This document shows, in pieces, positions 32,373 to 41,154 of a stretch of 64,000 nucleotides of DNA. Below the pieces are notes generated by a model, which made no database searches, had not been told where the DNA came from, and saw only the letters and a list, made by a program, of their open reading frames with translations. Each line of letters opens with the position of its first letter. The stretch's first letter is position 1. Source of the stretch: Lysobacter arenosi (GTDB lineage Bacteria; Pseudomonadota; Gammaproteobacteria; Xanthomonadales; Xanthomonadaceae); contig NZ_CP071517.1 in the NCBI RefSeq assembly GCF_016613475.2, positions 3,348,001 to 3,412,000 of the forward strand, read 5' to 3'. The translations under genes and the position numbers were made by a program.

Positions 32373-33992
32373 TCAGCCGATTCGCGCGTAGAACACGCCG
32401 TGCGCCGGCAGGTGCAGCTGGCCTGCGTCGATATGTCCGGCCAGCAAACCATGGTCGTCAACCGGCGCCAGCGCGCCCAGATTCGCGGGAATCGCCCACT
32501 GCTGCGGCTGTGCCGACAGGTTGAACACCACCAGCAGGGATTCGTCCTCGCTGCGGCGGGTGAAGGCCAGCACCGGCTCCGGTGCGTCCAGGAACGTGAT
32601 GTCACCGGCGACCAGCGCCGGATGCGCCTTGCGCCAGCGCATCAGATGGCGAACGCCGTTGAGCACGGAATCGGTTTGCGAATCCTGCACGGCGACGCTG
32701 CGCGCGCTGTGCGTTTCGGCCACCGGCAGCCACGGCTTGCCGTCGCTGAAGCCTGAATGCGTGCCGCCGTTCCACGGCATCGGCGTGCGGCAGCCGTCGC
32801 GGCCCTTGAAGTTCGGCCAGAACGCGATGCCGTAAGGGTCCTGCAGCGATTCGAACGGAACCTCCGCTTCGGTCAGTCCGAGTTCCTCGCCCTGGTACAG
32901 GCAGACCGAACCGCGCAGCGAGCACACCAGCGCCACCAGCTGCTTGGCGAGGGCGTCGGGCGCGTTGTCGCCACCCCAGCGCGTCACCGCGCGGCGGACG
33001 TCGTGGTTGGAGATCGCCCAGCACGGCCAGCCGCGCGTCATCTTCGCTTCCAGGTCCTCGACCGTGCCGCGGATGTAGGCGGCGCTGAAGTCGTCGGTCA
33101 GCAGCTCGAAGCTGTAGCCCATGTGCAGGCGCTGCTCGTTGACGTACTCGCCCATCGTCGCCAGCGAGTCTTCCGAGGAGATCTCGCCCAGCGTGGTCGC
33201 GCCCGGGTAGCGATCGAGCAGGGCGCGCAGGTCCTCGAGGAAGTCGAGGTTCTGCGGCTGCGTGTTGTTGTAGTGGTGGTACTGGAACGCGTACGGATTG
33301 TCCGGGCTGAATCCGCGCCCGGTGCGCAGTTCCGCCGGCTTGGGCGGGTTGTCGCGCAGCTGCTGGTCGTGGAAGCAGAAGTTGATCGCGTCCAGGCGCA
33401 GGCCGTCGACGCCGCGGTCGAGCCAGAACTTCACGTTGTCCAGCGTCGCCTCGCGCACGGCCGGGTTGTGGAAGTTCAGGTCCGGCTGCGACGACAGGAA
33501 GTTGTGCAGGAAGTACTGGCCGCGGCGCGGTTCCCAGCGCCAGGCAACGCCGCCGAACAGCGACAGCCAGTTGTTGGGCGGCGTGCCGTCGGGCCTGGCA
33601 TCGGCCCAGACGTACCAGTCGGCGCGCGCGTTGTCGCGGCTCTCGCGGCTTTCCTTGAACCAGGCGTGCTCGACCGAGGTGTGGCTGAGCACCTGGTCGA
33701 TCATCACGCGGATGCCGAACGAGTGCGCCTTGGCCAGCAGGCGGTCGAAGTCGTCCAGCGTGCCGAACAGCGGGTCGACGTCGCGGTAGTCGGCGATGTC
33801 GTAGCCGAAGTCGGCCATCGGCGACTTGAAGAACGGCGAGATCCAGATCGCATCCACGCCGAGGCTGGCGACATAGTCCAGCCGCTCGATGATGCCGGGC
33901 AGGTCGCCGACGCCGTCGCCATTGGTGTCGAGGAAGCTGCGCGGGTAGATCTGGTAGATCACCGCGCCGCGCCACCATGCTGCGTCCTGCAT
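32373..33992 (-). CDS. Alpha-glucosidase, GH13 subfamily 23
   Basis: It hydrolyses alpha-glucosidic bonds of maltose and maltodextrins, and relatives also transglucosylate. The 539-residue length and sequence closely follow the Xanthomonas XgtA-type enzyme (WWRGAVIYQIYPRSFLDTNG, IWISPFFKSPMADFGYDI). The (beta/alpha)8 catalytic residues are Asp in DGLRLDAINF, Glu in TLGEISSED and Asp in ISNHDVRR. No signal peptide, so cytoplasmic. The ATG at 33992 (MQDAAWWRG) has AGGAAGG five bases upstream and matches family starts; the ATG at 34031 is less likely. It is co-transcribed with the esterase. Confidence 0.93.
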   Translation of the reverse strand: MQDAAWWRGAVIYQIYPRSFLDTNGDGVGDLPGIIERLDYVASLGVDAIWISPFFKSPMADFGYDIADYRDVDPLFGTLDDFDRLLAKAHSFGIRVMIDQVLSHTSVEHAWFKESRESRDNARADWYVWADARPDGTPPNNWLSLFGGVAWRWEPRRGQYFLHNFLSSQPDLNFHNPAVREATLDNVKFWLDRGVDGLRLDAINFCFHDQQLRDNPPKPAELRTGRGFSPDNPYAFQYHHYNNTQPQNLDFLEDLRALLDRYPGATTLGEISSEDSLATMGEYVNEQRLHMGYSFELLTDDFSAAYIRGTVEDLEAKMTRGWPCWAISNHDVRRAVTRWGGDNAPDALAKQLVALVCSLRGSVCLYQGEELGLTEAEVPFESLQDPYGIAFWPNFKGRDGCRTPMPWNGGTHSGFSDGKPWLPVAETHSARSVAVQDSQTDSVLNGVRHLMRWRKAHPALVAGDITFLDAPEPVLAFTRRSEDESLLVVFNLSAQPQQWAIPANLGALAPVDDHGLLAGHIDAGQLHLPAHGVFYARIG

Positions 33993-34130
33993 TGCCGCCT
34001 TCCTGTCCGTTGTGACTGCCGCCATCGTCATCCGCGCGCCGCTTGTGTGTCGTTGGGCGCGCCGGGGGGCACGCATTGGTGCGCACTATTCCATGCCGGG
34101 TAGCCGTCGGGATTGCCAGGTCCGCCTGCT

Positions 34131-34150
34131 TGGCGATGAATACGTATGCA
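34131..34150 (+). promoter_or_regulatory. Candidate LacI operator between divergent glycosidase genes
   Basis: This is an exact copy of the 20-base element at 31228-31247, with core TGAATACGTATGCA. It lies 62 bases before the six-hairpin glycosidase and about 140 bases before the alpha-glucosidase start, so it could control both directions. Confidence 0.7.
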
Positions 34151-34211
34151 GCAAGCGCGTGCGCATCGGTGCCGCGAACTACCATGGCCGCTGTTCGCAA
34201 AGGGGCGATGC

Positions 34212-36500
34212 ATGAGTCAAGCCGCAACCGCACGCCGTCAGGCCAGGGTTCCAGGCCTTGTCGCGGGTGCGCTCGCCATCGCCTGCTCGGTCGCATCGGC
34301 GCAGCCGCCTGCCGCTCCAGCCGATGCTGCATGGCAACACGGTTTGTCGTGGCGCGGACAGAGCGTCGAGATGGCACAGGGCGGCCAAGGGTACGTGCTG
34401 TCCGGTGCCGCCAGGCCGCGCACCATCCCGTCGCAGCCCCTGCGCAGCCAGACCGCCAGCCCGCTGTTCGACGGCCTGTTCGCGCTGGCCCAGCTCGAGG
34501 TTCAGCAGGCGCAGGTCGAATCGATCACCGACAGCGCCTTCGACAACGGCAAGCCGATTGCCTGCCCTTGCTTCGAGACCGGCGAGAAGTGGCGTTACGT
34601 CTGGACCCGCGACCTCTCCTACGCGGCGGACCTCGGTTTGGCGCGGGTGTCGCCCGAGCGCACGCGTGCCTCGTTGCGCTTCAAGCTGTCCGGCGTCAGG
34701 CCGCCCGCGGCCGCGGGTGGATTCTTCGTCGCCCAGGACACCGGCTCGGGCGGAAGCTGGCCGATCAGCAGCGACCGGGTGGTGTGGTTCCTGGCGGCGC
34801 GCCATCTGATCGATGGCAAGGATGCCGACGGCAGCCGCTTCGCCGACGAAACCTGGCGCGCGCTGACCTACACGCTCGCGCAGGACCGGCAGTTCGTCTT
34901 CGACGACAGCGTCGGGCTGTATCGCGGCGAAACCTCCTACCTCGACTGGCGCGAGCAGTCCTACCCGCGCTGGACCGCGAACGATGTCGCCTTCATCGCG
35001 CAATCGTTCGCGCTGTCGACCAACGTCCTGCAGTACCAGGCACTGCGCCTGGGCGAGCAGATGGCCAGGCGTCGCGGCGATGCCCGCGCGGCGACCTATG
35101 CGCGCCAGGCCGATGCGCTGGCCAAGGCCATCGACCGTGCGTTCTGGCGCGAGGATCGCGGCCTGTACATGAGTTACATCGGCACGGCCGAGCATCGCGT
35201 CCCGTTCGAGGCGTATGACCTGCTGGGCCTGGCGCTGGTGATCGAAAGCGGCATCGCCCCGCCCGATCGCGCGCGCCGCGCGCTGTCGCGCTACCCGGCG
35301 CTGGAAAGCGGCAGCCCGGTGATCTGGCCGCAGCAGCCCGACACCGCGATCTATCACAACCGCGCGATCTGGCCGTTCGTCAGCGCCTACTCGCTGCGCG
35401 CCGCGCGCACGGTCGGGCATGCGCCGCGCATCGCCCACGAGATCCGCTCGCTGATGCGCGGTGCCGCGCTGGCCGGATCGAACATGGAGAACTTCGAACT
35501 GGTCACGCAGGCCGTGCACGTCGACGACGGCGCACTCAGTGGGCCGGTGGTCAACTCGCCGCGTCAGCTGTGGTCGGTGGCGGCCTATCTGGACATGGTC
35601 ATCGAAGGCGTCTTCGGCGTCGGCGAGGACGGCAGCGTCAAGCCGATGCTGCCGGCCCAGCTGGTGCCGATGCTGTTCGGCGACCGCGACGAGATCTCGC
35701 TGCAACTTGTCCAGCGCAAGGTCACCCTGCGTCGTCCGCGTGCGATCGAAGGTGACTTGCTGGTTGCCGGCACGACGCGCGTCGACGGGGTAAACACCGT
35801 TGTCGACCTGGTCGCCACCCGCAGCACGCAGGCAACGCTGGCCACGGACGCGGCGGCGTTCGCGCCTGCCTCGCCACAGGCGCCGCTGGTGCACGCGGCC
35901 GGCACGCAATGGCGGGTCACGCTGCCACCGGGCACGCGGCTGTATGTCGACGGCCAGCGCCGCGCCGATGCCGGCACGTCGTCCATTGCGGTGACGCTGG
36001 CCAGGCAGCCGTACCAGCAGTGCCTCAGCCTGACCCGGATCGGCGAGGGCGGCATCGAATCGCTGCATGGTCCTACCCACTGCATCGCTGACCAGACCAC
36101 GGTCGCCGGTGAATGGCCGCGACAATGGACGGCCACGTCGGGCGGACGCTTCTCGGTGCGCCTGGACTTCGTCAATCCGCACGGTCCGATCAACACCGGC
36201 ATCACCGCGGCGGTGAAGACGCTGGTGGTGGACTGCCCCGGCCAGCCGCAGCAGACCGGGACACTGGTGATGCCGCACGGCCAGGCCCGGCAGCTGTCCA
36301 GCGCGGTCGTGTTCGACGCCAGGGCCGGAGCGCAATGCCGCTTCGACCTGCGCGACGGCTTCAACATGAGCTACCTGAGCCACTTCGCCCATTACACCGG
36401 CGGCACCGGTGGCGCGGCCGGCGCGTTGAACTCGGCCGAACTGGGCGAGCTGCATGTGGTCCGACTTGCCGACCTCCCCGCGAAGGCGGGGACCCAGTGA
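34212..36500 (+). CDS. Exported six-hairpin glycosidase-like protein
   Basis: This is a 762-residue periplasmic protein. The signal peptide ends near SVASAQ (residue ~31). Residues ~95-480 have features of an (alpha/alpha)6 catalytic domain: WRYVWTRDLSYAADLGL, GGSWPISSDRVVWFLAARHL, WTANDVAFIAQSFAL, VIWPQQPDTAIYHNRAIWPF and GPVVNSPRQLWSVAAYLDMV. C-terminal beta domains with possible carbohydrate-binding function follow. It resembles glucoamylase, debranching or GH63-type enzymes, but I cannot fix the family. ATG at 34212 is preferred because it starts the signal peptide. The last nine residues are coded by a REP arm. Probably a maltodextrin-degrading enzyme. Confidence 0.78.
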   Translation: MSQAATARRQARVPGLVAGALAIACSVASAQPPAAPADAAWQHGLSWRGQSVEMAQGGQGYVLSGAARPRTIPSQPLRSQTASPLFDGLFALAQLEVQQAQVESITDSAFDNGKPIACPCFETGEKWRYVWTRDLSYAADLGLARVSPERTRASLRFKLSGVRPPAAAGGFFVAQDTGSGGSWPISSDRVVWFLAARHLIDGKDADGSRFADETWRALTYTLAQDRQFVFDDSVGLYRGETSYLDWREQSYPRWTANDVAFIAQSFALSTNVLQYQALRLGEQMARRRGDARAATYARQADALAKAIDRAFWREDRGLYMSYIGTAEHRVPFEAYDLLGLALVIESGIAPPDRARRALSRYPALESGSPVIWPQQPDTAIYHNRAIWPFVSAYSLRAARTVGHAPRIAHEIRSLMRGAALAGSNMENFELVTQAVHVDDGALSGPVVNSPRQLWSVAAYLDMVIEGVFGVGEDGSVKPMLPAQLVPMLFGDRDEISLQLVQRKVTLRRPRAIEGDLLVAGTTRVDGVNTVVDLVATRSTQATLATDAAAFAPASPQAPLVHAAGTQWRVTLPPGTRLYVDGQRRADAGTSSIAVTLARQPYQQCLSLTRIGEGGIESLHGPTHCIADQTTVAGEWPRQWTATSGGRFSVRLDFVNPHGPINTGITAAVKTLVVDCPGQPQQTGTLVMPHGQARQLSSAVVFDARAGAQCRFDLRDGFNMSYLSHFAHYTGGTGGAAGALNSAELGELHVVRLADLPAKAGTQ

Positions 36501-36556
36501 CTTCCGCCGTGATCGAAGTCAAAGTCGCTGGGTTCCCGCCTTCGCGGGAATGACGG
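36473..36556 (+). repeat. REP pair (BIME-like) between glycosidase and transporter
   Basis: CCCCGCGAAGGCGGGGACCC and GGTTCCCGCCTTCGCGGGAA are inverted copies of one REP separated by ~23 bases. The first arm runs through the glycosidase stop codon. Confidence 0.8.
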
Positions 36557-36580
36557 CATCTATCTCAGGGGATCGGCGCA

Positions 36581-38068
36581 ATGACCACCAAACCGCAGCT
36601 GTCGTTCTGGCAGATCTGGAACATGTGCTTCGGCTTCCTCGGCATCCAGTTCGGATTCGCCCTGCAGAACGCCAATGTCAGCCGCATCTTCCAGACCCTC
36701 GGCGCCAGCGTGGACGAGATCCCGGCGCTGTGGATCGCCGCGCCGCTGACCGGGCTGATCGTGCAGCCGATCGTCGGTTACCTCAGTGACCGCACCTGGA
36801 CGGGCCTGGGCCGGCGCCGCCCCTACTTCCTGATCGGCGCGGTGCTGGCGACTCTGGCCCTGTGCGCGATGCCGAACTCGCCGACGCTGTGGATCGCCGC
36901 CGGCCTGCTGTGGGTGCTCGACGCGTCGATCAACATTTCGATGGAACCGTTCCGCGCCTTCGTCGGCGACCAGTTGCCGACCTCGCAGCGCGCCAGCGGC
37001 TTCGCCATGCAGAGTTTCTTCATCGGTGTCGGCTCGGTGATCGCCAGCCTGCTGCCGTGGTTCCTGGCGCAGGTCGGTGTCGGCAACACCGCCGGCCCGG
37101 GCGAAGTGCCCGACACCGTGCGCTACGCCTTCTACTTCGGCGGCGCGGTGCTCATGCTCTCGGTCGGCTGGACGATCGTGCGCACGCGCGAGTACCCGCC
37201 AGAGGTGCTCCGCGCACACGACACGCTGCAGCGTGCGCCACAGCGCACGCTAGACCACGTGCGTGCACGCCGCAACGGCGCGGTGTGGCTGCTGCTTGGC
37301 GCAGCCGGTGCGTACGTGGTCATGCATTACAACCTCGACCGCCAGCTCTACGTGCTCGCCGGCCTGGCCGCCGGCTACGGCCTGGCGCTGCTGGTGGTGA
37401 CGCTGTTGCGGCGCGATAGCGCCTTCGCCCACATCATCGGCGACATGCACGACATGCCCGCCGAGATGCGTCGCCTGGCGGTGGTGCAGTTCTTCTCCTG
37501 GTTCGCGCTGTTCGGCATGTGGATCTACACCACCGGCGCGGTCACCGGCGTCCACTACGGCACCAACGACACCGGCTCGGCGCTCTACAACGAAGGCGCC
37601 AACTGGGTCGGCGTCCTGTTTGCCGCCTACAACGGGTTCGCAGCGCTGGCCGCCATCGTGATCCCGTGGATGGTGCGCCGCATCGGCCTGCGCATGAGTC
37701 ATCTGATCAATGTGTGGCTCGGCGGGCTCGGCTTGATCTCGTTCCTCTTCATCCGCGACCCGCATTGGCTGCTGCTGTCGATGGTCGGCGTCGGTTTCGC
37801 CTGGGCCTCGATCCTGTCGCTGCCCTACGCCCTGCTGGCCGACAGCGTGCCGGCGGAGAAGATGGGCGTGTTCATGGGCATCTTCAATTTCTTCATCGTG
37901 ATCCCGCAGCTGGTCGCGGCCAGCCTGCTTGGCTTCCTGCTCAAGACCTTCTTCGGCGGCCAGCCAATCCAGGCGCTGACGATCGGCGCCGTCAGCCTGT
38001 TCGTCGCCGGCCTGTGCGTGCTGCGCGTGCAGGATCCCCGCGCGGCCACGCTTGCCACCAGCCACTGA
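36581..38068 (+). CDS. MFS sugar transporter, SLC45/GPH-like
   Basis: This is a 495-residue inner-membrane symporter with about twelve transmembrane helices. The motif GYLSDRTWTGLGRRRPYF after helix 2 is typical of the SLC45/sucrose and maltose proton-symporter group of the major facilitator superfamily. ATG at 36581 starts MTTKPQLSFWQIWNMCFGFL. It lies 81 bases after the glycosidase across a REP pair and ten bases before the amylase. It would import maltose or maltodextrin from the periplasm for the cytoplasmic alpha-glucosidase. Confidence 0.9.
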   Translation: MTTKPQLSFWQIWNMCFGFLGIQFGFALQNANVSRIFQTLGASVDEIPALWIAAPLTGLIVQPIVGYLSDRTWTGLGRRRPYFLIGAVLATLALCAMPNSPTLWIAAGLLWVLDASINISMEPFRAFVGDQLPTSQRASGFAMQSFFIGVGSVIASLLPWFLAQVGVGNTAGPGEVPDTVRYAFYFGGAVLMLSVGWTIVRTREYPPEVLRAHDTLQRAPQRTLDHVRARRNGAVWLLLGAAGAYVVMHYNLDRQLYVLAGLAAGYGLALLVVTLLRRDSAFAHIIGDMHDMPAEMRRLAVVQFFSWFALFGMWIYTTGAVTGVHYGTNDTGSALYNEGANWVGVLFAAYNGFAALAAIVIPWMVRRIGLRMSHLINVWLGGLGLISFLFIRDPHWLLLSMVGVGFAWASILSLPYALLADSVPAEKMGVFMGIFNFFIVIPQLVAASLLGFLLKTFFGGQPIQALTIGAVSLFVAGLCVLRVQDPRAATLATSH

Positions 38069-38077
38069 GACCAATCG

Positions 38078-39772
38078 ATGCCGAACCCGAAGTTTCGACC
38101 GCTCGCCGCCACGCTGCTGGCCGTACTCTCCGCACAAGCGGCAGCTGCCGACCGGGCGCCGGACTACTACGGCACGCTCGAACCCTTCGCCAGCGAGTCG
38201 GTGTACTTCGTCGTCACCGACCGCTTCGTCAACGGCGACACCGGCAACGACCATCGTGAGCAGGGCGGGCCGGATCCGGCCACGCGCAGCTTCGACCGCC
38301 CGGTGCCGGGACCGGACGGCGAGACCGACAACATCGGCTACCTCGGCGGCGACTTCAAAGGCGTGCTCGACAACGTAGGCTACATCCGCGACATGGGCTT
38401 CACCGCGGTGTGGATCACGCCGATAGTGGACCAGCCCGATGCCGCCTTCACCGGCGGCAAGCCGGTCAGCTGGGGCAGCTTCTGGACCGACCAGGGCAAG
38501 ACCGGCTATCACGGCTACTGGGGCGTGAACTTCTACAAACTCGATGAGCACCTGCCCAGCCCGGGCCTGGATTTCGCCGGTTTCACCAAGGCGATGCACG
38601 GCCAGGATATGAAGGTGGTGCTCGACATCGTCGGCAACCACGCTTCGCCCGCGTTCTCGATGCCGAAGAGCCAGCCGGAGTTCGGCAAGGTCTACGATCG
38701 CGACGGCAAGCTGCTCGCCGATCACCAGAACCTGCCGCCGGAGAAGCTCGACCCCGAGCACAATCCGCTGCACGCGTTCTACCGCTCGCCGGCGGAGATC
38801 GCCGAACTGGCCAGCTTCAACGACGGTAATCCGGCCGTGCTCGACTACCTGTCCGGTGCCTACCTGCAATGGCTGGGGCAGGGCGCCGATGCATTGCGCA
38901 TCGACACCATTGGCTGGATGCCGCATACCTTCTGGAAGCAGTTCGCCGACCGCATGCGCGCGCAGCGGCCGGGACTTTTCATGTTCGGCGAGAACTTCGA
39001 GTACGACCCGGACAAGATCGCCCCGCATACCTGGGCGAAGAACGGCTCGATCAGCGTGCTCGACTTCCCGATGAAGGAGCGGATGGCGCAGGTGTTCGGC
39101 CGTGGCGACAAGCCGCACGGTTACGAGAACCTGCAGCCGCGCCTGTACCTGCAGGGCGGGCCGTACGCCAACCCGTACGAGCTGATGACGTTCTACGACA
39201 ACCACGACATGCCGCGCCTGGATGCCAGCGACGAGGGTTTCATCGACGCGAACAACTGGTTGTTCACCGCGCGCGGCATCCCGGTGATCTATTACGGCTC
39301 GGAAGTCGGCTTCATGCGCGGCCGCGCCGAGCATGCCGGCAACCGCAACTACTTCGGCCAGGAGCGGGTCGATGCCGCGGTCGGCAATCCGATCCGCGAG
39401 AACCTCAAGCGGATCGCGAAGGTCCGCGCGGCGTCACCGGCGTTGCAGCGCGGCGTGCAGCTGGACGTGCTGCTGAAGGCCGACAAGGCCGCGTTCTACC
39501 GCGTCTACCAGCACCAAGGCGTGTCGCAGATCGCGCTGGTGCTGCTCAACAAGGGCGACCAGCCGGCGCAGTTCGAGGTGAAGCGCTGGTTGCAGGCGGG
39601 CCGGTGGAAGGCGGCGATCGGTGGCGGTGAGCTCAACGTCGCCGAAGGCAAGGCGCTGAACACAACCGTGCCGGGGCATGGCGTCGAGGTTTATCTACTG
39701 GATGCACCGGTTCAGCGCGCCGACCTTCGGCGCGAACTGGATACGGCGATGCGGACCAAGCGTCCGCAGTAA
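38078..39772 (+). CDS. Exported GH13 alpha-amylase
   Basis: This is a 564-residue secreted or periplasmic alpha-amylase-family enzyme. The signal peptide ends near QAAAAD (residue ~24). The barrel includes VYFVVTDRFVNGD, GFTAVWITPIVDQ, VVLDIVGNHASP, the nucleophile Asp in ALRIDTIGW, acid/base Glu in FMFGENFEYD, and the third Asp in YDNHDMPR. A calcium site is suggested by the early Asn/Asp cluster. The C-terminal beta domain ends near residue 540. It supplies maltodextrins to the receptor or transporter. It ends one base before the converging LacI regulator. Confidence 0.92.
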   Translation: MPNPKFRPLAATLLAVLSAQAAAADRAPDYYGTLEPFASESVYFVVTDRFVNGDTGNDHREQGGPDPATRSFDRPVPGPDGETDNIGYLGGDFKGVLDNVGYIRDMGFTAVWITPIVDQPDAAFTGGKPVSWGSFWTDQGKTGYHGYWGVNFYKLDEHLPSPGLDFAGFTKAMHGQDMKVVLDIVGNHASPAFSMPKSQPEFGKVYDRDGKLLADHQNLPPEKLDPEHNPLHAFYRSPAEIAELASFNDGNPAVLDYLSGAYLQWLGQGADALRIDTIGWMPHTFWKQFADRMRAQRPGLFMFGENFEYDPDKIAPHTWAKNGSISVLDFPMKERMAQVFGRGDKPHGYENLQPRLYLQGGPYANPYELMTFYDNHDMPRLDASDEGFIDANNWLFTARGIPVIYYGSEVGFMRGRAEHAGNRNYFGQERVDAAVGNPIRENLKRIAKVRAASPALQRGVQLDVLLKADKAAFYRVYQHQGVSQIALVLLNKGDQPAQFEVKRWLQAGRWKAAIGGGELNVAEGKALNTTVPGHGVEVYLLDAPVQRADLRRELDTAMRTKRPQ

Positions 39773-39773
39773 C

Positions 39774-40826
39774 TCAGGCCCCGCTCGATTTCCTCACCAC
39801 CAGCGACGCCGGCAGCGTGATGCTCTGCGTCGCCTCGCCGTGCACCTGCCGCATCAGCGTCTCCACCAGCAGTTCGCCGGCGCGCTTGGTGTCCTGGAAG
39901 ATCGTCGTCAGCGGCGGCGTGGCGAAGCGCGCCATCGGGATGTCGTCGAAGCCGACCACGGCGACGTCTTCTGGCACGCGCAGGCCGGCATCGGCCAATG
40001 CCCGCATCGCGCCGATGGCGATCAGGTCGCTGGCGGCGAATACCGCGTCGAAGGCGCCGCCACGTTCCAGCAGTTCGGCGGCGGCGTTGTAGCCATCCTC
40101 TTCCGAGCTTTCCGCATCGACCTGCAGGATCGCCTCCATCGCCGCGCCGACTTCGCGCAGGGCGGCGTCGCAGCCGCGGAAGCGGTCGAAGAATTCCGGG
40201 CAGTGGCTGGACGCGCCGCCCAGGAAGGCAATACGGCGACGGCCCTCGCCAACCAGGTGCTCGCCGGCGAGGCGGCCACCGTTGAAGTTGTCGCAGCCGA
40301 TCGACTGGCCGGGCTGGTCCGGCAGCACCGCGCCCCAGCGGACGAAGCGCGTGCCTTGCTCGACGAGCTTTTCCAGCTTGCCCTGGTAGGCCAGGTAGTC
40401 GCCGTAGCCGAGCAGGATCAGGCCGTCGGCCTTCATGCTGTCCTCGTAGTCGGCGTGCCAGTCGTCGGACAGCTGCTGGAACGAGATCAGCAGGTCCTGG
40501 CCCTCGCGCGCACAGGCGCGGGTGATCGAGCCGACCATCGACAGGAAGAACGGATTGATGTGCGACTCGTCCGGGGTCGGGTCCTCGAACAGCAGCAGCG
40601 CCAGGGTGCCCGAGCGCTGGGTGCGCAGGCTGGAGGCGTGGCGGTCGACCTTGTAGTTGAGTTCGCGGACGGCGTCCTCGACCCGGCGCCGGGTCTCGGC
40701 ATTGACCAGGGGGCTGCCGCGAAGCACGCGCGATACCGTCGCCTGCGAGACACCGGCCCGGTGGGCGATGTCGAGCGAGGTGGTCTTGGTCTTCTTGCTG
40801 CGACCGACGAACTGCATTTGGGACAT
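39774..40826 (-). CDS. LacI-family regulator of the maltodextrin locus
   Basis: This is a 350-residue regulator. The N-terminal helix-turn-helix reads TSLDIAHRAGVSQATVSRVLRGSPLVNAETRRRV, with the hinge helix near YKVDRHASSLR. The periplasmic-binding-protein-like effector domain follows (LALLLFEDPTPDES, GLILLGYGDY, FAASDLIAIGAMRAL, VAVVGFDDIPMARF, PLTTIFQD). Start ATG 40826 (MSQMQFVGR) is preferred over a longer frame. Its position and the two identical 20-base elements suggest it represses the receptor and glycosidase genes, with maltose or a derivative as inducer; this is inferred. Confidence 0.92.
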   Translation of the reverse strand: MSQMQFVGRSKKTKTTSLDIAHRAGVSQATVSRVLRGSPLVNAETRRRVEDAVRELNYKVDRHASSLRTQRSGTLALLLFEDPTPDESHINPFFLSMVGSITRACAREGQDLLISFQQLSDDWHADYEDSMKADGLILLGYGDYLAYQGKLEKLVEQGTRFVRWGAVLPDQPGQSIGCDNFNGGRLAGEHLVGEGRRRIAFLGGASSHCPEFFDRFRGCDAALREVGAAMEAILQVDAESSEEDGYNAAAELLERGGAFDAVFAASDLIAIGAMRALADAGLRVPEDVAVVGFDDIPMARFATPPLTTIFQDTKRAGELLVETLMRQVHGEATQSITLPASLVVRKSSGA

Positions 40827-41154
40827 CCGTGCAGTGTAGGCAGCACGGTCAGCCAAGGCATGCCGCAGCGCGGCATCGCGCCTGCTCAAACCCTCCCGCA
40901 GGGCAGACCGGAAGCCCCAGCAACCTCAAATGACGACCTACAGCGTTTCAGGGCCGCCATTGTTCCAGACGCGCCCGCCGCTACACTGCGCAAGGCTTGC
41001 TATCAGCGGGGATGTCCCCACCATGCTGGTCAGGTGGGTGCCTTCACGTCGCTTGCAAGTTCAAACGCGACACTGCACCGCCGTTCCGCGCTTTGGCCAC
41101 ATCGCGCGAGCAGGGCATCAGCCCTGCAGATGGAGTTTCCCCCGCGAGGTGCAT

